Shown here: positions 50,897-57,072 of the stretch, piece by piece
Layout of the letters: every line of letters starts with the position of its first letter
How positions within the stretch are numbered: position 1 is the stretch's first letter
Assembly (NCBI GenBank): GCA_964494505.1
Contig: CAZBRO010000032.1
Location: 1 to 57,072 of the forward strand
DNA length: 57,072 bases
DNA from: CAIYRG01 sp964494505
GTDB lineage: Bacteria; Pseudomonadota; Alphaproteobacteria; Micropepsales; Micropepsaceae
Direction: 5' to 3'
The notes under the pieces: generated by a model
Seen by the model: only the letters and a program-made list of their open reading frames with translations
Database searches by the model: none
Told to the model about the DNA's origin: nothing
Position numbers and translations under genes: made by a program

Positions 50897-51757
50897 ATGG
50901 ATCCGATCAGACGCAGCATATTGGCAACAGGCGCCGCGGCGACGGCAATGGCCGCCGCGCCACGCGTGTTTGCGCAGCAGGCCGGGCAAAGAGGAGCTGC
51001 CATGTCTTTCTACGAGAAAGGTCCCGTTCGCATTCACTATGAGGAGGCGGGTTCCGGCTTTCCGTTGTTGATCATCGCCGGCGGTGGATTGAACTCGACG
51101 ATCTCGGGCCTCACCCGCGGCGACCCCTTCAATCCGATCGAGGAATTCAAGGGAGAGTACCGCTGTGTCTTCGCCGACCTGCGCAACGCCAATGGCGGCC
51201 AGTCCTCCGGTCCGCTGGAGATCGACCGGCCGTGGGATTCCTACACCGACGATCATCTCGGCGTCATGGATCATTTGGGCATCGGCAAGTTCATGGTGAT
51301 AGGTTTCTGCATCGGCGGCCCACTTGTCTGGAGCCTTCTCAGGCGCGCGCCGGATCGGGTTGTCGCGGCCGTGCTGGCGCAGCCCAGCGGGTCGCGTCCG
51401 GAGATGCGCGACCTGTTCTACGAAACCAATATGGCGGGCTGGGGCCCGGCGCTGACTGCCAAGCGACCCGACGTCACGAAGGAGATGGTGGAAAAGTTCC
51501 TGACGAAAATGTACCGCACCAATCCCGACTTCGTTTTCACGGTGACTCGCGATTTCGTGCGCAATTGCCAGACGCCGGTGCTGATCCTGCCGGACGATAT
51601 TCCGGCGCATCCCTACGCCGTCGCCATGGAGGCTGCGATGCTCGCGCCCAAGGCCGAAGTGAGCATGTTCCCATGGAAGGAGCCCAAGGAGCGGATTCCT
51701 CTGGCGGTGCGCCAGATACGCTCTTTCCTGGCGGCGCATCGGCCCGTTTCCGTTTAG
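50897..51757 (+). CDS. Secreted alpha/beta hydrolase with Cys nucleophile
   Basis: A 286-aa protein with a Tat-like signal ('DPIRRSILATGAAATAMAAA'). 'LLIIAGGGLNSTISGLTRGD' forms the oxyanion region. The nucleophile elbow is 'VIGFCIGGPLVW', with Cys138 where most hydrolases have Ser, as in dienelactone hydrolase. A candidate Asp/His pair is in 'LILPDDIPAHPYA'; the C-terminal GH motif of ordinary hydrolases is absent ('MFPWKEPKERI'). The substrate is unknown. Confidence 0.82.
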   Translation: MDPIRRSILATGAAATAMAAAPRVFAQQAGQRGAAMSFYEKGPVRIHYEEAGSGFPLLIIAGGGLNSTISGLTRGDPFNPIEEFKGEYRCVFADLRNANGGQSSGPLEIDRPWDSYTDDHLGVMDHLGIGKFMVIGFCIGGPLVWSLLRRAPDRVVAAVLAQPSGSRPEMRDLFYETNMAGWGPALTAKRPDVTKEMVEKFLTKMYRTNPDFVFTVTRDFVRNCQTPVLILPDDIPAHPYAVAMEAAMLAPKAEVSMFPWKEPKERIPLAVRQIRSFLAAHRPVSV

Positions 51758-51885
51758 GCGGACGGCGCCTGTATGAGTTTCGGTGGGCGGCTGATTGATT
51801 TCGCGTGGCGCTCGCGGGCGTCATCAATTCGCCATCGACGAGCGGCATTCGTAATTCAAACGGAGGCCAGAATGGAGGACGGAAA

Positions 51886-52332
51886 ATGCCCGCTTATCGC
51901 AAGACCCACGAAGCCGTTGCCGCTCTGTCGCCGGAACAATATCGCGTAACCCAGGAGAGCGGCACCGAGCGCCCTGGAACCGGTCAATATCTCGAGAACA
52001 AGGAACCGGGTATTTACGTCGATGTGGTGTCGGGCGAACCATTGTTCGCGTCGTCCGACAAATACGAATCGGGATGCGGCTGGCCGAGCTTCACCAAGCC
52101 AATCGAGCCCGCCAATATCAATTCCTTGCGGGACGTCTCCCATGGCATGCTCCGCACCGAAGTGCGGTCGGTGCATGGCGACAGCCATCTGGGGCACGTC
52201 TTTCCCGATGGCCCGGCGGATCAGGGCGGCTTGCGCTATTGCATCAATTCGGCCTCGCTGCGGTTCATCCACCGCGACGATATGGAGGCCGAGGGCTACG
52301 GTGATTATCTCGATCAGGTGGAGGATGTGTGA
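51886..52332 (+). CDS. msrB: Peptide-methionine (R)-S-oxide reductase MsrB
   Basis: A 148-aa enzyme reducing methionine-R-sulfoxide in proteins. 'YRKTHEAVAALSPEQYRVTQ', 'KYESGCGWPSFTKPI', 'GDSHLGHVFPDGP' and the catalytic Cys in 'LRYCINSASLRF' are diagnostic. The zinc CxxC pairs of the Zn-type are absent. ATG 51886 has GGAGG about 8 bases ahead. The msrA gene begins in its stop codon (TGATG). Confidence 0.94.
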   Translation: MPAYRKTHEAVAALSPEQYRVTQESGTERPGTGQYLENKEPGIYVDVVSGEPLFASSDKYESGCGWPSFTKPIEPANINSLRDVSHGMLRTEVRSVHGDSHLGHVFPDGPADQGGLRYCINSASLRFIHRDDMEAEGYGDYLDQVEDV

Positions 52333-52850
52333 TGGCTGAGGAACGTGCCGTACTTGCCGGTGGCTGCTTCTGGGGGATGCAGGATCTGATCCGCCGCTAC
52401 GACGGCGTGATTTCAACGCGCGTCGGTTATTCGGGCGGCGATGTGCCCAACGCGACCTATCGCAATCACGGCTCCCATGCCGAAGCGATCGAGATCGTCT
52501 TCGACCCTTCGAAGCTCAGTTACCGGACGCTTTTGGAGTTCTTCTTCCAGATTCACGACCCGACGACATTGAACCGGCAGGGCAATGACCGGGGATCAAG
52601 CTATCGCTCGGCGATCTTCTACACGAGCGACGAGCAGAAACGGATCGCGGAGGAAACCATTGCCGACGTGGAAGCCTCCGGGCTTTGGCCGGGAAAGGTC
52701 GTGACCGAGGTGACGCGGGCCGGCCCTTTCTGGGAGGCCGAACCCGAGCACCAGGATTATCTGGAACGCTTTCCGCAAGGGTATACGTGCCATTTCGTGC
52801 GGCCCGGCTGGCGCTTGCCGGTTCGCGCAGGCGCGCGCAAGGCAAGCTGA
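52332..52850 (+). CDS. msrA: Peptide-methionine (S)-S-oxide reductase MsrA
   Basis: A 172-aa enzyme for methionine-S-sulfoxide. The catalytic Cys12 is in 'LAGGCFWGMQDL'. 'RVGYSGGDVPNATYRNH', 'IEIVFDPSKLSYRTLLEFFF' and 'HDPTTLNRQGNDRGSSYRSA' fit the family. It is short at the C-terminus, with a basic tail. It overlaps msrB by one base; together they repair both sulfoxide isomers. Confidence 0.94.
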   Translation: MAEERAVLAGGCFWGMQDLIRRYDGVISTRVGYSGGDVPNATYRNHGSHAEAIEIVFDPSKLSYRTLLEFFFQIHDPTTLNRQGNDRGSSYRSAIFYTSDEQKRIAEETIADVEASGLWPGKVVTEVTRAGPFWEAEPEHQDYLERFPQGYTCHFVRPGWRLPVRAGARKAS

Positions 52851-52940
52851 ATTTTACGGCGCGGTGACGCTGGTTGCCGTGTCCTCATGGTGCACGGTTT
52901 CAGGTCTGCTCCGGCCCCGCTTACGTCCCGACCATGGTTT

Positions 52941-53957
52941 TCAACAGCCGGAGACGCACTTGCCTTTGCCGTCGAATTCCATGGTGCGCTCGCTGATCGC
53001 GAGGTAGGCCGGCGCCTTGACCTGCTTCATCAGCGCCGCCGTTTGGGTGTCTGACTTCAGCTTGCCGCCTTCCGTCGCGACCTCGTTCACATGCGTGAAG
53101 ATCACCGAGGCGGGTTTGAGCAGGTCGTTGATGGCGTACGCGCCGGACTGGAACAGGCCCGGATTCGGCCCGAGGTTGATCACGGCGAGATTCGCCTTGT
53201 GGTAGTCGTGGATGACCGTCTTCATATCGCCGAAGACGGCCGTGTCGCTCGACAGATATGCAATGAGCCCGTTGGTGAACTTCACCACGAAGCCGACCGG
53301 TGGGCCGTATTGGAGCTGGGCGCCGTCGGCTTTCAGCAGGTCCTGTTGGGCCTTCGTAAGGAGGGCGGGCGAGACGGCATTGTCGTGCGCAGAATAAACG
53401 ATGGTGAATTCCACGCCTTGCTTCGCGCCTTCCCTCCGGGCACTGAAAACACCGCCCATGTCGATTCGCGAACTGCACGCTGCCGGAACCGGGACGATGA
53501 CATCCAGAGTGGGGCAGAAGTCCATCGGCTTGCCGCCGCTGCCGTGAATTATGTCCACCTTGTTGTGGACGAAGCCGGCCATCGCGCGGGTCGTCACCAA
53601 GACGGCGTTCTTCGCGGCGACGACTTCGGCGGTGGTTGAGTTCGGGGCCGGCACCCGCGCCGAGTTCGCGCAAGTGCCCTCGCCCGGCGCCTTCAGCTTG
53701 AGGTCGCCGACGTGGTCGCCGTGCATATGGGTAAGCAGCACCAGGTGAATGGTGCCTAGCCGCGGATCGTTGCCGCCGGTCACGGTGGGCCCCGAATCGT
53801 AGAGGAAGCGGACGCCGGTCGGATCCTCGAAAATGATCGCGCGGTCGTTCGCGCACAGCTCGCCCGGATGCGAGCCGATTGGCGTGATCTTGACGTTCTG
53901 TGCGAGCGCCGGGACTGCAGCGAGCAAAAAGGCGAATGCTGCGCAGGCGATCTTCAT
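52941..53957 (-). CDS. Secreted MBL-fold hydrolase 1
   Basis: A 338-aa exported protein from ATG 53957 (GGAGGG upstream), with a signal peptide ending 'ALA'. 'GTIHLVLLTHMHGDHVGDL' holds the zinc motif HMHGDH. Further His/Asp are in 'YSAHDNAV', 'YLSSDTAVFGD' and 'IFTHVNEVA'. An Asp-to-aligned MBL core is complete, with an inserted segment ('CANSARVPAPNSTTA'). Several Cys occur, including a final 'GKCVSGC'. The substrate is unknown. Confidence 0.82.
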   Translation of the reverse strand: MKIACAAFAFLLAAVPALAQNVKITPIGSHPGELCANDRAIIFEDPTGVRFLYDSGPTVTGGNDPRLGTIHLVLLTHMHGDHVGDLKLKAPGEGTCANSARVPAPNSTTAEVVAAKNAVLVTTRAMAGFVHNKVDIIHGSGGKPMDFCPTLDVIVPVPAACSSRIDMGGVFSARREGAKQGVEFTIVYSAHDNAVSPALLTKAQQDLLKADGAQLQYGPPVGFVVKFTNGLIAYLSSDTAVFGDMKTVIHDYHKANLAVINLGPNPGLFQSGAYAINDLLKPASVIFTHVNEVATEGGKLKSDTQTAALMKQVKAPAYLAISERTMEFDGKGKCVSGC

Positions 53958-54039
53958 GTTGTCCCTCCTGAGAAGTTTGATTCTTGGTTCGCTCGTCGCG
54001 CGCCGTCCTTGACCGCCTGATGCGTCGCGCAATGGCTCG

Positions 54040-54285
54040 TCACTGCGGCGGGAAGTGGCGAATCCCGTAGGTGTATGCGAAGTACGCCGCCTCCTCAGCC
54101 GCCAGGTAGCTCTCGCTGGCATATCCGCGGAAATACCCCGTGAGCTTTGGGACATCATCCGGTTCGAGACTCCACGGCCACAGATCGTTCACGAAACCGC
54201 CATCGACAGGGATTCCGGTGAAGCTGGCAAATCCCGGACTGCGACGAAGGACTTGCTCATGGCCGTCACATCGAATCCGGTCCAA
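54040..54285 (-). CDS. Doubtful 81-aa ORF (possible remnant)
   Basis: An ORF between the two MBL genes. The part 'TGIPVDGGFVNDLWPWSLEP' and 'YLAAEEAAYFAYTYGI' looks protein-like, but there is no good ribosome binding site and the upstream codons are Arg-rich. It may be the 3' end of a decayed gene whose earlier part lies at about 54285-54420. No function. Confidence 0.3.
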   Translation of the reverse strand: MDRIRCDGHEQVLRRSPGFASFTGIPVDGGFVNDLWPWSLEPDDVPKLTGYFRGYASESYLAAEEAAYFAYTYGIRHFPPQ

Positions 54286-54420
54286 AGTTCGGCCCGCGGT
54301 TCAATACACAGTGAAGGTCCGCGGCCCCGTCGTGAATCCGGAAAAAACGGCATCTGCTGATAGCAGATACCGGCATCCCGGGATTCGTCGAGCCCCGCCA
54401 GAAAACCAACGAAACTCGGG

Positions 54421-55431
54421 CTAATTCGCCTTGGCGGCGCCCGCCTTGGCCTGCTCTTGGGCAAGAACTTTCTTGGCCTGTTCGAGCTGCTGCTTGGCGC
54501 GCGCGTCCCAATTCGCCGGATCGACGAAAGGATTCGGATCGCCCGGCTTGCGGTTGGCGAGCTTCTTGGCGCGCTCGTGGATGCCGCCGCCCGGATAGCC
54601 GTTCGGGTCCTGCCAGGCATGGGTCTGGATATAGACCTGGATGCCCTTTACGGCGTTCAACTTCTCGGCGTTCTTCACGCCCTGTTCGGCGCCGGCAAGA
54701 CCCGGCGCGCCGAGACCGCCGCCGTTCCAGATGCCGCGATAGGTCTGCGCGCCGTCATGCAGAGCGAGGCCTTCGATGAACAGGTTGCCCGGCGTGTGGC
54801 CCGGGGCGGTGTGAATGACAAGGTGCTGATCGCCGAGGTCGAGATGGTCGCCCTCGCGCACGTCCATGTCGTGTTTCGGCACTTCGGTCGGCTTATTGCC
54901 GTCGCGGTTGTTGGGCTTGCCGGCGAAGGCTTCGATCATCTTCCAGTCTTCGGGCGTCGCCACGACGCGCGCGCCGGTGAATTCCTGCAGACGCTTCGCG
55001 CCGCCGAAATGGTCGATATGGCCGTGGTTGATGATGATGTATTTGATGGCGTGCGGGTCGACGCCGATCTTCTTGATGTTCGCCTCGATCATATCGACGA
55101 AGGGCTCCTGCGCGGTGTCGAACAGGATGTCGCCTTGCGGCGTCGTCAGCACCCACGACGACACGTAGCAGGGACCGACATGGTAGAGATTGTCGAAGAC
55201 CTTGAAGGGCTCCATCTTCTGGATCTCGACTTCGCGCGAGCGGGGGCCGATGCGGCAGATCTTCTCGAGCGGATCGTTGGGCGAAACTTGCGCGTTGGCG
55301 CGGGCTTGGGCCGCAGCGGCGGCGGCACGGGCCGCAGCCGCTTCGGCTTCAGCGTTCTGCGCAAATGCCGCAGGTCCAATAAAACTGGCGGCCATGAGAC
55401 AGCTCGCCGTCAGCATCCAGATTTTTCTCAT
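54421..55431 (-). CDS. Secreted MBL-fold hydrolase 2 (subclass B3-like pattern)
   Basis: A 336-aa exported protein from ATG 55431 (GAGGATGGA upstream), with a signal peptide ending 'AFA'. An Ala-rich helix ('EAAAARAAAAAAQARANA') precedes the MBL core. 'IIINHGHIDHFGGAKRLQE' gives HGHIDH, a subclass B3-like motif, with 'VIHTAPGHTPGN' later. A coiled Ala/Gln/Lys tail ends 'LEQAKKVLAQEQAKAGA'. The family is broad, so beta-lactamase activity should not be assumed. Confidence 0.85.
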   Translation of the reverse strand: MRKIWMLTASCLMAASFIGPAAFAQNAEAEAAAARAAAAAAQARANAQVSPNDPLEKICRIGPRSREVEIQKMEPFKVFDNLYHVGPCYVSSWVLTTPQGDILFDTAQEPFVDMIEANIKKIGVDPHAIKYIIINHGHIDHFGGAKRLQEFTGARVVATPEDWKMIEAFAGKPNNRDGNKPTEVPKHDMDVREGDHLDLGDQHLVIHTAPGHTPGNLFIEGLALHDGAQTYRGIWNGGGLGAPGLAGAEQGVKNAEKLNAVKGIQVYIQTHAWQDPNGYPGGGIHERAKKLANRKPGDPNPFVDPANWDARAKQQLEQAKKVLAQEQAKAGAAKAN

Positions 55432-55811
55432 TCCATCCTCCCTCGGCCCATGCCGGGCGCGCCGTTGAATTCTCGCAACTGTTGCCAGTCTACCGCGTAG
55501 CCGCCCGCTACGGAAAGGGTGCGGCACAACAGTTTTGATAGTCGGGATCCGGACCCTATTCAGATAGGCGTCGTTCGATCTTGCCGGCCCAATCCACCCA
55601 AGTCTTTGCAATCGATAGCCGGCCGCACATGGAGCAATGATCTTCCTGATATTTTGGTCGTTTTTCTTCTTCGCGGCGGCGATAGCGAGATAACATACCC
55701 CTTGGTATTTCCGCGGGCGTTCGCATTTCCGATCTGCTGTCGCTGAGAGTTGGCTTAGCCTCACCTTACCTCGACATAGCAACCGTAATGAGGCATGACA
55801 CCGCTCTGTCG
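55432..55811. other. Intergenic region after MBL 2
   Basis: No gene is supported. The middle (about 55600-55700) is A+T-rich with T runs ('TTTTGGTCGTTTTTC') and could hold the promoter of MBL 2 and a terminator for the mini-protein gene. No clear hairpin was found. Confidence 0.35.
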
Positions 55812-56018
55812 CTAGCCTGGGTGTGGATTGCCGCCCCTCGTACGCATGTCGTCCTGTTTGACGCACGCCACGAGCCCATTCTTCGAATAGATCTCGACCG
55901 ACTGATACCCGGAAAATGCGTGGGCAACCTCCATGGCCTCAAAATCATCGACGCACGGACAGTCCGACTGTCCGACGACGCCGCCATTCAAGAAAAGAAG
56001 AAACGAATAGAGCGCCAT
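55812..56018 (-). CDS. 68-aa mini-protein
   Basis: A small protein from ATG 56018 with a good Shine-Dalgarno GGAGGGCGGTT. 'MALYSFLLFLNGGVVGQSDC' followed by 'DDFEAMEVAHAFSGYQSVEI' resembles a mini-protein family frequent in Bradyrhizobium-type genomes (pattern 'LY.F.L...G......C..D.eA...A'). No function is known. A plus-strand ORF (55788-56042) overlaps but lacks a ribosome binding site. Confidence 0.6.
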   Translation of the reverse strand: MALYSFLLFLNGGVVGQSDCPCVDDFEAMEVAHAFSGYQSVEIYSKNGLVACVKQDDMRTRGGNPHPG

Positions 56019-56411
56019 AACCGCCCTCCGCCTCGTCATTGAGCGGGAGCGCGCACACTATTGTATGTGGCTTTAGGTCTCTCGGCCGCCGAGGCTCGCT
56101 AGGATAGGTGGGCGATAGGTGAAGGTTCGCGCACCGTGCGCTTTGAGTCCATAAATGTCCGATGTCAGGCATTTCGTACAATGTCTGATCCGGTCTTATG
56201 GCCCCTCCGCAAGGGGCTCCCCCATCTCGATTGGTTCAGCTCCTCGGTGTCATGCACCTCGCTGCGCCCCTGTACAGAAAACCTCCCATATTCTCGATCG
56301 CAGATTTCCAGGCAAAGCACACACAAATCGGATTGATAGTATTGGTGTACAGAAAATATTTGAATATCGTACACACTAGGGCTAAGGTTGTTGTGGGAAT
56401 TGGGGGTCGTC
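56019..56411. other. Intergenic region before the recombinase, with direct repeats
   Basis: No gene is supported. TGTACAGAAAA occurs twice, at 56271-56281 and 56346-56356, 75 bases apart. The second is 66 bases before the recombinase start and is followed by A+T-rich DNA with CGTACAC (56369-56375) in near-inverted relation. These could be operators or recombinase binding/cross-over sites. Confidence 0.45.
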
Positions 56412-57005
56412 ATGAAACGAACTGCGCTCTACGTCCGGGTCTCAACCAGCGGTCAGACGACCGAAAACCAAGAGCGTGAATTGCGTGCCGTTGCCGGCAA
56501 GGCTGGCTGGGACATTGTGCAAGTGTATCGGGATACGGGGATCAGCGGCGCAAAGGGACGCGACCAGCGGCCGGAATTCGACGCGCTATGCAAGGACGCC
56601 GCACGTCGGAAGTTCGATATGGTGGCAGCGTGGTCGGTCGACCGCCTAAGCCGATCCCTGCACGACCTTACTGGGTTCTTGAAGGACCTCCATGCTTTAC
56701 ATGTGGACCTCTACCTGCACCAGCAAGGTTTGGATACGTCCACGCCGACGGGCAAGGCCATGTTCCAGATGGTGGGGGTGTTTGCCGAATTAGAGCGCGC
56801 CGTCATTCGCGAGCGCGTCATGGCCGGTCTCGCGAGGGCCAAGGCGCAAGGCAAGAAATTGGGGCGGAAACGGACCGACGGAAAAACCGAACGAAAGATC
56901 GAACATGCGCTCTCCCGCGGGGATCGTGGCATCCGAAAAATCGCGAGAGATATCGGCGTCGGCGTAGGGACGGTACAGCGCATAAAGGCAGCTATGACTG
57001 CCTGA
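56412..57005 (+). CDS. Serine recombinase (resolvase/invertase type)
   Basis: A 197-aa site-specific recombinase. The catalytic Ser is in 'LYVRVSTSGQTTENQERELR'. The core shows 'GWDIVQVYRDTGISGAKGRD', 'DMVAAWSVDRLSRSLHDLTG' and 'FQMVGVFAELERAVIRERVM', with the catalytic Arg residues of the family. The C-terminal HTH is 'IRKIARDIGVGVGTVQRIKA'. Length and layout fit small resolvases/invertases of transposons, plasmids or phage. GTCATG start at 56412; no SD. It may mark a mobile region extending right of the window. Confidence 0.92.
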   Translation: MKRTALYVRVSTSGQTTENQERELRAVAGKAGWDIVQVYRDTGISGAKGRDQRPEFDALCKDAARRKFDMVAAWSVDRLSRSLHDLTGFLKDLHALHVDLYLHQQGLDTSTPTGKAMFQMVGVFAELERAVIRERVMAGLARAKAQGKKLGRKRTDGKTERKIEHALSRGDRGIRKIARDIGVGVGTVQRIKAAMTA

Positions 57006-57072
57006 TAAGGCCTGCCACCCTAGAGAACAAAGTCTCCGGCCGGGCCACCGCCCAACAGCGTGAGGGTGCCGT

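Noticed and set aside
54189..54620. 143-aa minus-strand frame spanning the end of MBL 2
   Set aside because: It overlaps the MBL 2 gene in another frame, and the translation is Arg/Pro/Ser-rich without motif.
55788..56042. 84-aa plus-strand ORF opposite the 68-aa mini-protein
   Set aside because: No ribosome binding site, while the minus-strand ORF has a strong one and a family-like pattern.

Overview
The window is G+C-rich DNA from an alphaproteobacterium. The taxonomic signals are a DivJ/PleC-type PAS histidine kinase, a DUF1491 gene, a gene for an isolated DnaA domain-IV protein coupled to a DUF6456 gene, several Rhizobiales/Bradyrhizobium-style mini-proteins, and many DUF6152 copies. Genus cannot be fixed from sequence alone. 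A soil-type relative of Rhizomicrobium/Micropepsaceae is a guess. Genes lie on both strands in short operons, often with ATGA, GTGA or TGATG overlaps.

Layout. 1-6.3 kb: the 3' end of tRNA-Pro(CGG), a LysE exporter, an MBL hydrolase, Fe-SOD, and a beta-oxidation pair (thiolase plus FadJ-like fusion enzyme). 6.4-9.4 kb: a small lipoprotein, an ion transporter translationally coupled to a CBS-domain protein, and a receiver-domain protein. 9.5-12.55 kb: a complete IS1595-type transposon with 27-bp perfect inverted repeats and an 8-bp target duplication. It carries a transposase, a 64-aa ORF, and an oppositely oriented two-gene cassette encoding an AAA/ABC-type ATPase and a TOPRIM-like (DUF3226-type) protein. 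This resembles split OLD/PARIS-type anti-phage modules. It sits just upstream of the DnaA-IV/DUF6456 operon. 14-21.8 kb: a DivJ-like kinase, DUF1491, a VOC protein, a CNT nucleoside transporter coupled to a UDG-family protein and a lipoprotein hydrolase, a second hydrolase, PAP2 and a small beta-barrel candidate.

21.8-28.7 kb and 35.7-36.8 kb: an expansion of two exported families. One is DUF6152 (seven copies), whose predicted mature N-terminus is His-His. The other is an unnamed ~190-aa exported family with an 'AAW...LGF' start (four copies, here called family B). Three times a family B gene and a DUF6152 gene stand head to head over a shared promoter region, and two DUF6152 promoters are almost identical. 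An RcnB-like gene closes the first cluster. A nest of four mini-protein genes lies inside it.

28.8-35.8 kb is housekeeping: gor, rpiA, glmU-glmS and gph, plus an unknown protein with a possible Cys-His-Asp triad. 37-45.5 kb: a second histidine kinase, a bicupin with two tandem solute-binding proteins but no permease, a membrane protein, a double-VOC protein and small membrane proteins. 46.3-50.4 kb: two palindromic hairpin repeats, then an iron-uptake locus (FecI-type sigma factor, a very short FecR-like protein, a TonB-dependent receptor, a PiuC hydroxylase). 50.5-57 kb: an alpha/beta hydrolase with a Cys nucleophile, msrB-msrA, two secreted MBL enzymes, a mini-protein, and a serine recombinase that may mark the edge of another mobile region.

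Recurring themes are metal and redox handling (SOD, Gor, MsrA/B, RcnB, siderophore uptake, the possible metal-binding DUF6152 proteins) and mobile DNA. All functions are inferred from motifs read by eye; no database search was run.
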